From Acetobacterium malicum subsp. dehalogenans DSM 11527 (GTDB taxonomy: Bacteria > Bacillota > Clostridia > Eubacteriales > Eubacteriaceae): 64,000 nucleotides of DNA. Below, in pieces: positions 16,388 to 25,807 of this stretch (the stretch's first letter is position 1; each line of letters starts with the position of its first letter). A program made the translations under genes and the position numbers. The notes beneath the pieces were generated by a model, which worked only from the letters and a program-made list of their open reading frames with translations, did no database searches and was not told where the DNA came from. The stretch spans positions 28,966 through 92,965 of the forward strand of contig NZ_AXAC01000017.1 in assembly GCF_000472665.1 (NCBI RefSeq), written 5' to 3'.

Positions 16388-16759
16388 GACCTCCTTTTGT
16401 ACCCGATATTTACCAAATCGTTTTTAGATGGTTCCTCAATTTAACATGAAACCAGCCATTTACAACTACAATTTTTTGACCGATAAATGGAATTTTTCAT
16501 ATTATTTCGCTAGGGTTTAAACCAATTTTGTTTAAGTATAACTTTGAACTATTAATGTTACTCATATAATCATTATTCACGTGTCTTTAATCAGACTCAA
16601 GAACTGTCTTATAATCTAATAATTCCCAACAAAATATCTGTTTATTAAGAAAATTTAAGTTTTATCCAGATTTGATTCAATTGTTTGTTAAATATCGAAT
16701 TATATTCATTTTATTTAACTAATTTTTACCCTCTCTACACAAATTTATGAGCCGACAAA
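16388..16759. other. AT-rich intergenic leader of the CoA-transferase unit
   Basis: No reading frame or known RNA motif is seen. It probably contains the promoter for the CoA-transferase genes on the minus strand; no clear -35/-10 pair stands out. Confidence 0.3.
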
Positions 16760-16803
16760 AAAATAACTGGATAAAACAGCGCAGCTGCATTATCCAGTTA
16801 TTC
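16758..16803 (-). terminator. Intrinsic terminator of the zinc-ribbon/acyltransferase operon
   Basis: AATAACTGGATAA and its complement form a 13-bp stem around a loop that contains GCGCAGCTGC. On the minus strand a T tract follows, about 70 bp after the stop codon of the last gene. Confidence 0.75.
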
Positions 16804-16872
16804 TCTATTTTATTTATTATCCATTATTATTAAAGTTAACCTTAATCAGATCGCACGGCAATTTCGTCAAAT

Positions 16873-17592
16873 TCAGACATGCATTTTCTTTTTCAGCATT
16901 CTTCTGGTTTTTTCCGGAATCCGGTGATAAATGGTCTGGAGTAAAACAATGATGCAAATTCCCGAGACTGCCACAATCAATGACCAGGTCAAATGAATGC
17001 TGCCCTGAACGTTCAGGCTGATAATTCCGTCAATGCCGATTGCCAGAACAATCACAAAAAGAATCAGATTAGAGGGAATAAAAATAAATTGACTTTTATG
17101 CCGGGTATGTTTCAAAATAAATCGGAACAGGCTGACATCCAGATAAACCAGGGTGGCAATTGGAAATGCGTAGCTTAGAAACCAGTTCGTTTGACTACCG
17201 CTAATCAGATAAACGGATAGACAGGTAATCACCACCGTTATATAGGCACCCAGAAAATTTAAGTTCGGGTGCAGATAACCCATGGCAAAAAAGACAATCG
17301 CAAAAATACCGAGATCGGCCAGAGCAATATATTTAAGCAACACATGGTTCCAGGGATAGACCAGATAAATCACTCCAATAATTACCATAATACTGATGGC
17401 GATAATAGTCAGCGAAAAGAACGCCTTATTCTTCTTTCCCAGATGATCTTCATCATAAGTATTGATGGCCTGGGGATATTTGCTGTCTTCGGGATAATTC
17501 CCTTCATTGACGTCAGGGATGGGAAATTCGCACAATGGACAGTTTTTCACATCAGTTTCCACTTCAACGCCGCATTTCGGACAATAAGCCAT
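16873..17592 (-). CDS. Zinc-ribbon membrane protein, DUF6320 type
   Basis: The 239-residue protein begins with a double CxxC zinc ribbon (YCPKCGVEV... CPLCEFPI), then about six transmembrane helices from residue 57 on. This matches proteins annotated DUF6320 in clostridia, of unknown function. It is the last of three closely packed genes, 5 bp after the acyltransferase-like gene, and probably serves the same process at the membrane. Confidence 0.7.
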   Translation of the reverse strand: MAYCPKCGVEVETDVKNCPLCEFPIPDVNEGNYPEDSKYPQAINTYDEDHLGKKNKAFFSLTIIAISIMVIIGVIYLVYPWNHVLLKYIALADLGIFAIVFFAMGYLHPNLNFLGAYITVVITCLSVYLISGSQTNWFLSYAFPIATLVYLDVSLFRFILKHTRHKSQFIFIPSNLILFVIVLAIGIDGIISLNVQGSIHLTWSLIVAVSGICIIVLLQTIYHRIPEKTRRMLKKKMHV

Positions 17593-17596
17593 AGTC

Positions 17597-18895
17597 TCAC
17601 CTCTTATTCGTTTCGATTTTTACCGGAATACCCAGTTGTCTTATTTTTCTGAAAAAGATCTTCTCAATCACCGTTTCGCCGGTGGTTTTTCCAAAGCATA
17701 GGGCCAGGCAATTGTCATAACTGACGGTTACCATTTTCAGCCGGCTTTCGGCACTGGGTGAGGGGAACACCTCAAAACTCTTCACATAAGGGCGCAGCTC
17801 TTCCGGCACCGTAACCACCCCCAAATTTGACAATCCACTGGTATATCCCCGTTCGCCGTAACGTTTATAGACTACCGGCATAAACAGTTTTTTGACCCAT
17901 AGCGGAATGATCCTCAAAAAGATCAGCTGTTCATTGCGAACATTTCTGGAAATATAGCGGTTAATATGCTTGCGATTCATATACAGGCCCATGTATCCTT
18001 TAATCTGCTCGATTATTTCGGCCCGGGTATAGTATCCCAACGCCAGATCAATCTCCGGATTCAGACTGATGAAAAAATTTCTCAGCGTAATCGAGGGAAA
18101 CATCCGTCTTAAATCCACCGGTACATTGATGGCAATCCGTTGCCGATGCTTTTTATGCTCACTGATCGGCAATTCCATGATATATTCCTGAATGCTCTCA
18201 AAATAAAGGGCCAGAATAAACTGGGTCAGGGTACAGCCTTGGCTTTTAGCCAAAGCCAGCAAGGGTGCCACCGGCACAAAGCCAGTCAAAAGCAAATATT
18301 CGCCTTTATCCAGCAGTTCAAAGGGAAAATGAAAGACTTTTTTACTGCCCGGTGGCGGGGGAACATTTTCTTCATAGTAGACTTTAAATGAATCTTCAAA
18401 CTCCCCCGGATCCACATCCGCATCGATGTCCATGGCTTTGCCCAGATCTTTCGGCACAATCCCCTTAAACAGCTTAAAATATTCAATAATCAGGGTTTGC
18501 AGAAAGGCCAGGCCACCACTCCCATCACAGATGCTGTGATTAAATTCCACATGAATATATTTTTTATAATAGAGTACCCGAAAGGGAAAGGTTTTTCCCT
18601 GCCGCTGGCGCATCGTCTTGCAGGGATAATAGGTTTCTTCCTCAACCCTCGGGATCGCTTCGGTATGTTCATAATAGTACCAGAAAAAACCCCGCTTCAG
18701 CGTTACCTGAAAATAAGGGAAACGATGGATAATCTGTTCCAGCGCTTTTTGCAGCGTCGCCGGATCAACAATTTCCGATAATTCCACCGTCATCCGGTAC
18801 ACCGTTGTCATCCGCGATGAGGCAATGGCCGTATAAAGCACCCCGGCATTATCCAGGGAATAAAAATTCTTCTTATGATTCTTTTCCTCCATCAT
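17597..18895 (-). CDS. Condensation/alcohol acyltransferase-like protein
   Basis: The 432-residue protein has the HxxxDG active-site motif as HSICDGSGG near residue 116, in a two-lobed fold of the condensation-domain/AATase superfamily. Such enzymes move acyl groups to alcohols or amines, for example in lipid or glycolipid synthesis. I take the ATG at 18895, whose A is shared with the TGA of the upstream gene. The neighbours, a small conserved protein and a zinc-ribbon membrane protein, suggest a membrane-lipid modification unit; this is inference. Confidence 0.75.
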   Translation of the reverse strand: MMEEKNHKKNFYSLDNAGVLYTAIASSRMTTVYRMTVELSEIVDPATLQKALEQIIHRFPYFQVTLKRGFFWYYYEHTEAIPRVEEETYYPCKTMRQRQGKTFPFRVLYYKKYIHVEFNHSICDGSGGLAFLQTLIIEYFKLFKGIVPKDLGKAMDIDADVDPGEFEDSFKVYYEENVPPPPGSKKVFHFPFELLDKGEYLLLTGFVPVAPLLALAKSQGCTLTQFILALYFESIQEYIMELPISEHKKHRQRIAINVPVDLRRMFPSITLRNFFISLNPEIDLALGYYTRAEIIEQIKGYMGLYMNRKHINRYISRNVRNEQLIFLRIIPLWVKKLFMPVVYKRYGERGYTSGLSNLGVVTVPEELRPYVKSFEVFPSPSAESRLKMVTVSYDNCLALCFGKTTGETVIEKIFFRKIRQLGIPVKIETNKR

Positions 18896-19209
18896 CAACC
18901 CCCGCCTCTGAGAAAGTTTTTTCGAAACGTGCGCAAAAAATCTTCAAACTGATCTTTTGCTACCGCCAGGGTGACGTCCACTGCAACCAGCGAACATACC
19001 CCCAGACTTTCCTGACGCTCCTCGGATAAGGTCACCTGCCAGCCCGCCCCGGCATAGGTATCGCCCTGGACACTTGTTGCTTTCGCTGACAGATAACGTT
19101 CGTACTCCCATCTGGGAATCCCCCGCATATAAAGTGTTTTTACGGTAACTTGATCAGGACTGAGCAATTCCCATTCTTTTTCTTCTGAATCTGTCATCGT
19201 TTTACTCAT
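18895..19209 (-). CDS. Small conserved hypothetical protein (104 aa)
   Basis: A soluble alpha/beta-like protein without recognisable motif. It ends in FLRTFRKNFLRGGG. The stop overlaps the start of the acyltransferase-like gene (TGATG), so the genes are translationally coupled and it likely acts with that enzyme. Confidence 0.65.
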   Translation of the reverse strand: MSKTMTDSEEKEWELLSPDQVTVKTLYMRGIPRWEYERYLSAKATSVQGDTYAGAGWQVTLSEERQESLGVCSLVAVDVTLAVAKDQFEDFLRTFRKNFLRGGG

Positions 19210-19572
19210 TTCTTTTCATATTTCTGTTGATGTTATTTTCTTATTTGGCAGAGTCATTTTAACATAGTCTTCTTAAGTAAACGATGAAATTCTTAATAAT
19301 GAACGCTTTCTTTTATCAATTTCCGCTATTCGTTTTCATCTTCCAACCCAAAATAAGTAAAAATCTTGCCCACCGATTACATGGTTTTCACGACTTTGTT
19401 AAAAATCTGGTTAAATTTTTTCTCTTTACTTTTTCCATTTATTTATCTAACTTTTTCTGGATGTTTTTAGTCGTTATTTCCTTAACAAAAGAGTCTTAGC
19501 CATTTTAAGAATACGTTATATTACCCTTGTAACTGACCCTGTCCCATGTTAAAATACACCCAATTAAATATA
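19210..19572. other. AT-rich gene-free stretch before the folE riboswitch
   Basis: A 71-codon plus-strand frame at 19284 has no ribosome site and an improbable Phe-rich composition, so I do not call it. A promoter-like TTGTAA-N17-TAAAAT lies near 19530-19555, correctly placed to make the riboswitch RNA. Confidence 0.4.
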
Positions 19573-19662
19573 ACAGAGTAGACAAGATGCGTAAAGTGTT
19601 AGAGGATGGGAAGTTGCCTTTAAACGAAATGAACTCATTGCGATATCTTGTTGCTTCCGCTG
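19573..19662 (+). ncRNA. THF (folT) riboswitch, copy 2
   Basis: This is nearly the same aptamer as at 6831, including ACAGAGTAGACAAGATGCG, AAAGTGTT, GGATGGGAAGTTGCC, AACGAAATG and TTGCTTCCGCTG. It precedes the folate biosynthesis operon beginning with folE, so reduced folate should control both uptake and synthesis. Confidence 0.9.
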
Positions 19663-19739
19663 GACCCCTTAACATCCAATTAAGGGTTGCGGGAGCATTG
19701 CTTAAAACATTTTGTTTTATTTAAGTAATGCTTTTTTTA
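19653..19739 (+). terminator. Riboswitch-controlled intrinsic terminator before folE
   Basis: GCTTCCGC at the aptamer end can pair with GCGGGAGC (19689-19696). The last bases of that arm also begin AGCATTGCTTAAA, which pairs with TTTAAGTAATGCT (19720-19732) to give a terminator with a T7 tract. The two structures exclude each other, the design of a transcriptional OFF switch. The terminator stem is related in sequence to the one that hides the folT ribosome site. Confidence 0.75.
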
Positions 19740-19799
19740 TTTGGTTTTAGTAAAAACCATTCCGGATCAATATCAAGTTGATTCGGCGATAGGAGAAAA

Positions 19800-20360
19800 A
19801 TGATTGATCAAAAGAAAATCCAAGAAGCTGTCACAATGATTTTAGAAGCCATCGGCGAAGACCCCACCCGCGAAGGACTGGTTGAAACCCCGGCCCGGGT
19901 AGCCCGGATGTATGCCGAAATTTTTTCAGGGCTGAACCATACTGCTGAAGTTCACCTGGCCAAAACCTTTGCGGTGAAATCTGACGACATTGTCATCGAA
20001 CGGGATATCCCCTTTTATTCGATGTGCGAGCATCACCTGCTGCCATTCTATGGCAAGGTCCATATCGCCTATATCCCCAACGGTCGCGTAGCCGGGCTTT
20101 CAAAACTTGTGCGAACGGTTGATTTATACTCAAAAAAACCACAGCTTCAGGAAGTCTTAACCACTGACATCGGCGAAGCGATTATGGAGTATCTGCACGC
20201 CCGAGGAGTTATGGTTATCGTCGAAGCCGAACACCTGTGCATGAACATGCGTGGCGTCAAACGTCCTGGTACCCGAACCGTCACCGCGATGCAAGCCGGC
20301 ATCTTTCAACATAACAAAGAACTGAAAGATGAAGTCCATAAGCTTTTAAGCATCAAATAG
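19800..20360 (+). CDS. folE: GTP cyclohydrolase I
   Basis: FolE opens and rearranges GTP to dihydroneopterin triphosphate, the first step of folate synthesis. The 186-residue protein has the zinc and catalytic motifs [28 protein letters not shown] and [12 protein letters not shown]. Length and motifs are normal. AGGAG stands before the ATG. It is the first gene of folE-HD-folP-folBK, behind a THF riboswitch. Confidence 0.97.
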   Translation: MIDQKKIQEAVTMILEAIGEDPTREGLVETPARVARMYAEIFSGLNHTAEVHLAKTFAVKSDDIVIERDIPFYSMCEHHLLPFYGKVHIAYIPNGRVAGLSKLVRTVDLYSKKPQLQEVLTTDIGEAIMEYLHARGVMVIVEAEHLCMNMRGVKRPGTRTVTAMQAGIFQHNKELKDEVHKLLSIK

Positions 20361-20370
20361 GACGTGGTTA

Positions 20371-20853
20371 ATGGATCAGTTGAAAAATACCAATTTACTT
20401 TATCAAAACAAGGACTTTCAAAACTATCTCGAAAAAATAAAAATCTGTGAGATCAAACGCCAGTTTTGTCGTCACGACCTCGACCATTTTTTAGCGGTCG
20501 CCCGCATTGCCAGTATAAAGACCACAGAAGCCGGTTTAAACTTCTCCCGGGATCTTATTTATACGACCGCACTGCTCCACGATATTGGCCGTTTTGTGCA
20601 GTATCAGGATAAAACCCCCCATGAAATTGCCTCTCATCAGTTGGCAATTCCATTGCTTAGAACCCTCGATTACAGCGACGATGAAAATAAACTGATCCTT
20701 GATGCTATCCGCAATCATCGTAATCCGGAAGCCCAGGGCTTCAGTCGAATCGTTTATGAAAGCGATAAATTATCCCGGGCATGTTTTTGCTGCCCGGTTG
20801 AAAAAGAATGTGACTGGTCAAGTCAAAAGAAAAACCTGACCATTGTTTATTAA
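20371..20853 (+). CDS. HD-domain phosphohydrolase in the folate operon
   Basis: The 160-residue protein has an HD domain: HDLDHFLAVARIA, then the HD pair in LLHDIGRFVQ, and IRNHRN. Four cysteines sit near the end (CFCCPVEKEC). HD proteins are metal-dependent phosphohydrolases. Its place between folE and folP suggests it may remove phosphate from dihydroneopterin triphosphate, a step otherwise unassigned in this operon; this is inference from context. The same kind of HD gene sits at this position in other clostridial folate operons. Confidence 0.8.
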   Translation: MDQLKNTNLLYQNKDFQNYLEKIKICEIKRQFCRHDLDHFLAVARIASIKTTEAGLNFSRDLIYTTALLHDIGRFVQYQDKTPHEIASHQLAIPLLRTLDYSDDENKLILDAIRNHRNPEAQGFSRIVYESDKLSRACFCCPVEKECDWSSQKKNLTIVY

Positions 20854-20865
20854 AGGAGTTCCCCC

Positions 20866-21693
20866 ATGCAAATTGGCAATAAAAATTTTGACTTAACCAA
20901 TCAGATCCTCATTATGGGGATCTTAAACGTTACCCCGGATTCGTTTTCCGATGGCGGAAAATTCAACAATCTGGACGCCAGCCTTAAACAGGTTGAAAAA
21001 ATGATCGCTGACGGCGCCGATCTCATCGATCTCGGTGGTGAATCCACCCGACCCGGTCATACCCAGATCAGTGATGAAGAAGAAATTGACCGGATCGTGC
21101 CGATGATCACGGCGATCCAAAAGCGTTTTGATATCCCCATTTCCATCGATACCTACAAGGGTCCCGTCGGCGCGGCAGCCTTACAGGCCGGTGCCGATAT
21201 GGTCAATGATATCTGGGGCTTTAAATATGACCCCACCTTGGCCGACGTTACCGCCAGGTACCAGGTCCCCTGTGTGCTGATGCATAATCGCAATAATCAG
21301 AATTATTGTCATCTGATCACCGATATTATCAGCGATCTACAGGAATCCATTGACATCGCACTGCAGGCAGGCATCTCCCGGGATGCCATCATCCTCGATC
21401 CCGGCATTGGCTTTGCCAAGGATTATGCCCAGAATATGGAAACGATGCACCACCTGGAAGCCCTCCAAAGTCTGGGCTATCCGCTGCTGCTGGGTACCTC
21501 CCGGAAAGGCTTTATCGGCCTGACCCTGGACTTACCAGTTACCGAACGAGTGGAAGGCACCGTTGCCACCACTGTTATTGGCATTATGAAGGGCGCTTCG
21601 ATTATTCGGGTTCATGATGTCCGGGAAAATAAACGGGCCGCTCAAATGACTATCGGCATTCTGAAAGGAGCACCATGGACAAACTCTATATAA
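20866..21693 (+). CDS. folP: Dihydropteroate synthase
   Basis: FolP joins p-aminobenzoate to dihydropterin pyrophosphate. The 275-residue protein carries the TIM-barrel signatures MGILNVTPDSFSDGG, DLIDLGGESTRPGH, SIDTYKGPVGAAALQAG with MVNDIWG, IILDPGIGFAKD and LGTSRKGFIG. AGGAG precedes the ATG. The end overlaps folBK by 19 bp. Confidence 0.97.
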   Translation: MQIGNKNFDLTNQILIMGILNVTPDSFSDGGKFNNLDASLKQVEKMIADGADLIDLGGESTRPGHTQISDEEEIDRIVPMITAIQKRFDIPISIDTYKGPVGAAALQAGADMVNDIWGFKYDPTLADVTARYQVPCVLMHNRNNQNYCHLITDIISDLQESIDIALQAGISRDAIILDPGIGFAKDYAQNMETMHHLEALQSLGYPLLLGTSRKGFIGLTLDLPVTERVEGTVATTVIGIMKGASIIRVHDVRENKRAAQMTIGILKGAPWTNSI

Positions 21694-22493
21694 AAGATTT
21701 TGAAGTCTTCGCCTACCACGGGGTTTTCCCCGAAGAAAAAACCCTGGGCCAAAAATTTCTGATTTCGGTAACCTTAAGTCTGGATATGCAAGAAGCCGCC
21801 CTCACTGGCGACTTGACGAAATCGGTTCACTATGGCGAACTGTGTCATGCCCTGGAAGTCGAATTTAAAAAGGAGAGTTATGACCTCATCGAAACGGCCG
21901 GGGAAATGCTGACTACCTATGTTTTAAAACATTACCCGATGGTTAAACATGTCAGTATCATGATCAAGAAACCCTGGGCCCCGATATTAAAATCGATGGA
22001 TACTGTCGCCATCGAAATTAATCGCGGTTGGCATCAAGCTTTTATCGGACTGGGCACCAATATGGGCGACCGCAATCAGAATTTAACCTTGGCCATCGAG
22101 GCCATCAGAGCTACCCCGGGCATAGAAGTCCTGACCCAGTCTACCATCATTGAAACCGAACCCTGGGGGTATACCGATCAGGATGCGTTTCTTAATTGCG
22201 TACTGAAAATCAGAACCACCCTGCCCCCTCATATCCTGATGAGTCAGCTGCTCGACATCGAACTGGGCCTCAAGCGGGAACGGACGATCCATTGGGGACC
22301 GCGAACCATCGATCTGGATATCTTATTCTATGATAACCTGGTGACTGATGACCCCCATGTCATCCTGCCCCATCCGCGCGTTCAGGAGCGAGCTTTCGTA
22401 ATGGAATCAATGGCAGAAATTGCGCCTTACTTTGTCCACCCGCTACTCAATCAACGGATGGCTGAAATTTTAGACAACTTAAAAAACGCATAA
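21675..22493 (+). CDS. folBK: Bifunctional dihydroneopterin aldolase / HPPK
   Basis: Residues 1-118 are FolB (YIKDFEVFAYHGVFPEEKTL; SYDLIETAGE; VSIMIKKP), which makes 6-hydroxymethyl-dihydropterin. Residues 119-272 are FolK (AFIGLGTNMGDRNQNL; IIETEPWG; FLNCVLKI; WGPRTIDLDILFYD; LPHPRVQERAFV), which pyrophosphorylates it for FolP. The fusion places two consecutive steps in one chain. The gene overlaps folP, so translation is coupled. No folC or dihydrofolate reductase gene follows. Confidence 0.96.
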   Translation: MDKLYIKDFEVFAYHGVFPEEKTLGQKFLISVTLSLDMQEAALTGDLTKSVHYGELCHALEVEFKKESYDLIETAGEMLTTYVLKHYPMVKHVSIMIKKPWAPILKSMDTVAIEINRGWHQAFIGLGTNMGDRNQNLTLAIEAIRATPGIEVLTQSTIIETEPWGYTDQDAFLNCVLKIRTTLPPHILMSQLLDIELGLKRERTIHWGPRTIDLDILFYDNLVTDDPHVILPHPRVQERAFVMESMAEIAPYFVHPLLNQRMAEILDNLKNA

Positions 22494-22494
22494 G

Positions 22495-22550
22495 AAAAGA
22501 GTCCGTGAATTTTTTTTAATTTCACGGACTCTTTTCTTTTTTATCATAAC
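22495..22550. terminator. Terminator at the end of the folate operon
   Basis: AAAAGAGTCCGTGAA and its complement form a long stem with T-rich flanks on both strands; it also serves the converging gene at 22571. Confidence 0.8.
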
Positions 22551-22570
22551 TAATTCATCTCTAATCGATG

Positions 22571-23149
22571 CTATCCAAAATAAATTGCATAGGCTGTCCG
22601 GCTGGGGGTGGTAAGACCCATTTCGGTAACGGTGACACCAATTTCAGCTTCGACATTTTCAAACAGTTCAAAGATTCTTTTTCCGGATTCCAGCCGGAAT
22701 CCGTCTTCGCCGGGATAGATACAATCCCTGATCTCCACCCCATAGCGATTCTTAATATCGCGAATTAGGGCTTCTCTGGCAAATTCGCAGGCGAAATTGC
22801 AGAGCTCCATGATAATGTACTGATCCAGAACATTTTCCCGGGAAAGGCAATAGTTCTCGATTTCCGGTCCGGCAGTGACGATATTCGGAAAAACGTAGGT
22901 CGCTTGAGAAATTTTTTCGACCCCAATTTCACTGACAAATTCGACACCATCCAGGGTGAAGTGGGTAGCATCAATGATTTTCGCTTCGGAAACCCGATAC
23001 AAAACCTTCGGTTTCGGAATGTTTCTTGCGGTCTCAAGAATCCGTTCGATGGGTAGTGCCCGTCTTGATCCTTTTTTCATCCGGATATGTTCATAAAATT
23101 CGACTTCATTCAAGAAAAATCCCAGGTTAGTCATTGTAATGCTGCTCAT
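22571..23149 (-). CDS. Methionine synthase activation-domain-like protein
   Basis: The C-terminal half resembles the B12-dependent methionine synthase activation domain (PF02965): CIYPGEDGFRLESGKRIFEL, then EIGVTVTEMGLTTPSRTAYA. It lacks cobalamin-binding, folate and homocysteine domains, so it is a stand-alone activation-like protein of 192 residues. Such proteins in anaerobes are thought to work with a short MetH or other corrinoid proteins, binding SAM for reductive methylation. The start is the ATG at 23149 or the GTG at 23155; the upstream continuation of the frame lies inside proS and is not used. It follows proS by 19 bp. Confidence 0.7.
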   Translation of the reverse strand: MSSITMTNLGFFLNEVEFYEHIRMKKGSRRALPIERILETARNIPKPKVLYRVSEAKIIDATHFTLDGVEFVSEIGVEKISQATYVFPNIVTAGPEIENYCLSRENVLDQYIIMELCNFACEFAREALIRDIKNRYGVEIRDCIYPGEDGFRLESGKRIFELFENVEAEIGVTVTEMGLTTPSRTAYAIYFG

Positions 23150-23168
23150 CTTCACACGCTCACTCTTT

Positions 23169-24620
23169 CTAATAAGCGCGGGCGAAGTAAGCCATTTTTT
23201 GCGCCGGCTTGCCGCAACATACGCATTTACCTTCGTACAACACTTCCTGTTCATCTTCAAAAGGAATACAACGGATTGATGCCCCGGTATCTTCCTTGAT
23301 CTTATCTTCACAACTACGCTCACCACACCACATAGCTTTGATAAAGCCGGGATTATCTGCTAAATTCCTTTTGAATTCATCAATGTTTTCCGCGGTTGAG
23401 GTTTTGTCTTCCCGCATTTTCAAGGCTTTATTAAAAAGGTTCGCCTGAATTTCGGTCAGTAAGTCGGCCACCGCCTGGGCGACATTATCCAGGTTGACCT
23501 GAATTTTTTCGCCAGTATCGCGACGGGCCAGTACACATTGACCATTCTCAATATCACGAGGACCGATTTCCAGACGGATCGGCACGCCCTTCATTTCCCA
23601 CTGGTTAAACTTCCAGCCCGGCGAATAGCCATCCAGATCATCGACCTTAACTCTAAAGTCTTTTCCCAGCGTTTTGCTGATTTCCCAGGCTTTATCCAGA
23701 ACCCCTTCTTTATGTTGGGCTACTGGAATGACGACCACTTGGATCGGGGCAATTTTTGGTGGTAAAACCAGGCCATTGTCATCCCCATGAACCATAATGA
23801 TACCACCAATTAACCGGGTTGATACGCCCCAGGAGGTATGAAACGGAAAGGATTGCTCATTATTGCGATCCAGATAAGTAATTTCAAAGGCCTTGGTGAA
23901 ATGCTGACCGAGATTATGGGAGGTTCCTGATTGGAGTGCCTGACCATCATGCATCAGTGCTTCCATGGTATAGGTTGCATCGGCTCCGGCGAATTTTTCT
24001 TTATCGCTTTTTCGACCCACTACCATCGGCATGGCCAGGTGACTTTCCGCAATCTCCCGGTAGATCCCCAGCATCTGCATGGTTTCTTCCTGGGCTTCTT
24101 CTGGAGTTTCATGAAGGGTATGACCTTCCTGCCATAAAAACTCAGAAGTTCTTAAAAATGGTCGGGTGGTTTTTTCCCACCTGACTACCGAACACCATTG
24201 ATTATACAAGTAAGGGAGTTGACGGTAAGAATTCAGCCACTTTGAGTACATGCTGCAAATGATCGTTTCTGAGGTCGGGCGCACTGCCAGTCGTTCAGCC
24301 AGTTCTTTGCCGCCACCATGGGTTACCCAGGCTACCTCAGGGGCAAACCCTTCGACATGTTCAGCTTCTTTGGTTAAGAGGCTTTCTGGAATCAAAAGCG
24401 GAAAATACATGTTTTCATGACCGGTTTCTTTGAAGCGTTTGTCATAAGCGCCCTGGATCAGTTCCCAAATCGCATAGCCATAGGGTCTGATCACCATAAA
24501 GCCTTTTACCGGCGAATAATCCACCAATTCTGTTTTGGAGATAACATCGGTATACCATTGGGGGAAATCCACTGCCATGGGTGTGATTTCTTTGACTTGA
24601 TTTGTCTGTTTTTTTCCCAT
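23169..24620 (-). CDS. proS: Prolyl-tRNA synthetase, archaeal/eukaryal-like short type
   Basis: ProS charges tRNA-Pro with proline. The 483-residue protein is of the type without the large editing insertion: class II motifs appear as [25 protein letters not shown] with [20 protein letters not shown], and [13 protein letters not shown]. It ends with the C-terminal cysteine-rich region [18 protein letters not shown]. It sits between rplL and a methionine-synthase-activation-like gene. No T-box leader is present in the 80 bp before it. Confidence 0.95.
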   Translation of the reverse strand: MGKKQTNQVKEITPMAVDFPQWYTDVISKTELVDYSPVKGFMVIRPYGYAIWELIQGAYDKRFKETGHENMYFPLLIPESLLTKEAEHVEGFAPEVAWVTHGGGKELAERLAVRPTSETIICSMYSKWLNSYRQLPYLYNQWCSVVRWEKTTRPFLRTSEFLWQEGHTLHETPEEAQEETMQMLGIYREIAESHLAMPMVVGRKSDKEKFAGADATYTMEALMHDGQALQSGTSHNLGQHFTKAFEITYLDRNNEQSFPFHTSWGVSTRLIGGIIMVHGDDNGLVLPPKIAPIQVVVIPVAQHKEGVLDKAWEISKTLGKDFRVKVDDLDGYSPGWKFNQWEMKGVPIRLEIGPRDIENGQCVLARRDTGEKIQVNLDNVAQAVADLLTEIQANLFNKALKMREDKTSTAENIDEFKRNLADNPGFIKAMWCGERSCEDKIKEDTGASIRCIPFEDEQEVLYEGKCVCCGKPAQKMAYFARAY

Positions 24621-24649
24621 TGTTCTTCTTTCTCAGACTTCGTCTGTTA

Positions 24650-24685
24650 AACAAAAAAATCACCTGCGCAAGCAAGTGATTTTTA
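24650..24685 (-). terminator. Intrinsic terminator of the ribosomal protein operon
   Basis: AAAATCACTTGC pairs with GCAGGTGATTTT on the minus strand and is followed by T7, directly after rplL. Confidence 0.8.
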
Positions 24686-24700
24686 GTGGTTATCGAGTAA

Positions 24701-25084
24701 TTATTTTACTTCGACGCTTCCGCCAACTTCTTCAATTTTAGCTTTAATATCATCAGCTTCTTCTCTAGTAGCTGCTTCTTTGATTGGTTTTGGAGCTTCA
24801 TCAACTAATGCTTTTGCTTCTTTTAAGCCTAAGCCAGTTAATTCACGAACAACTTTGATAACTTTGATTTTTTGATCGCCAGCAGCAGATAAAATTACAT
24901 CAAATTCAGTTTGTTCTTCTGCTTCTTCAGCAGCACCACCAGCAGCTGGAGCAGCCATCATAGCCATTGGAGCTGCAGCGCTAACGCCGAATTCTTCTTC
25001 TAATGCTTTTACCAGTTCAGATAATTCTAATACTGTTAAACCTTTTACGTCTTCAATTAATTGTGTTACTTTTTCACTTGCCAT
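24701..25084 (-). CDS. rplL: 50S ribosomal protein L7/L12
   Basis: The 127-residue stalk protein has the N-terminal dimer helix ([20 protein letters not shown]), the Ala-rich hinge and the C-terminal factor-binding domain ([20 protein letters not shown]). It recruits translation factors to the ribosome. It is last in rpmG-secE-nusG-rplK-rplA-rplJ-rplL. Confidence 0.98.
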   Translation of the reverse strand: MASEKVTQLIEDVKGLTVLELSELVKALEEEFGVSAAAPMAMMAAPAAGGAAEEAEEQTEFDVILSAAGDQKIKVIKVVRELTGLGLKEAKALVDEAPKPIKEAATREEADDIKAKIEEVGGSVEVK

Positions 25085-25133
25085 TTTATAAAACCTCCAA
25101 ATATTCTTTCTTTAATTTAATTTGTCTTTCGAA

Positions 25134-25655
25134 TTATGCTTGTTTTTGTTCTGCAATCGCGTTTAGTGCGACAACCAATCCACGCATGTTTCCGTTAAGT
25201 ACGTTAACAAAACCTGAAATTGGTGCGTTTAAGCCACCAAGAACCTGGGCAACCAGTACTTCTCGTGGTGGTAATTCGGCTAGATCGGCGACGCCTTGAA
25301 CGTCTAAAACCTTACCATCAACCATACCTGCTTTAATTTCTAAAGCTTTATGTTTTTTTGCAAACTCGCTAAGTAGTTTTGCTGGCGCAACTGGATCTGT
25401 ATCACAGAAAGCAATTGCAGTAGGTCCAACTAAAACGTCAAGTAAACCTTCAAAACCGGTTTCTTTAGCAGCGAACCGCATCATTGAGTTTTTATATACC
25501 TTGTAGTCGATACCTGCTGCGCGAGCCTGAGAACGTAACTCAGTCACTTCTTCAACATTCAAACCACGATAGTCGACGAGAACCGCTGTTTGAGCGTTGC
25601 GAAGTTTTCCGGCAATCTCTTGTACAATCACTTGTTTTACTTCAATCTTTGGCAT
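25134..25655 (-). CDS. rplJ: 50S ribosomal protein L10
   Basis: L10 anchors L7/L12 to the ribosome and represses its own mRNA. The 173-residue protein shows the usual AVLVDYRGLNVEEVTELR, YKVYKNSMMRFA and LVGPTAIAF. The leader RNA upstream is the expected binding site for the L10-L12 complex. Confidence 0.97.
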   Translation of the reverse strand: MPKIEVKQVIVQEIAGKLRNAQTAVLVDYRGLNVEEVTELRSQARAAGIDYKVYKNSMMRFAAKETGFEGLLDVLVGPTAIAFCDTDPVAPAKLLSEFAKKHKALEIKAGMVDGKVLDVQGVADLAELPPREVLVAQVLGGLNAPISGFVNVLNGNMRGLVVALNAIAEQKQA

Positions 25656-25686
25656 GTATTATCTGCACCTCCTTTATAAAATCGTA

Positions 25687-25800
25687 TCAAAAAAGCTCAC
25701 TCCACAGCGTGAAGAGAGCTCATATTCATTAAGCTTTTTTCTCTTCAACCTCGGTAGGATTTACATACCTACTGTCTTTGGATGAATGCGTCTTTAACAA
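25687..25800 (-). ncRNA. Ribosomal protein L10 leader with attenuator
   Basis: The minus strand contains AAAGACAGTAGGT... ATCCTACCGAGG, the characteristic L10 leader core. Further down, AGCTC-rich arms (25711-25720 with 25695-25704) form a stem followed by T6 just before the rplJ ribosome site, a probable attenuator. Binding of L10 to the leader core should favour termination. Confidence 0.8.
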
Positions 25801-25807
25801 CGATGCT

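Noticed and set aside
19284..19499. 71-codon plus-strand frame
   Set aside because: No ribosome site, Phe/Leu-rich chance composition in AT-rich DNA, and no family resemblance.
24620..24700. Possible T-box before proS
   Set aside because: Only about 80 bp separate proS from the rplL terminator and no T-box or specifier structure is seen.
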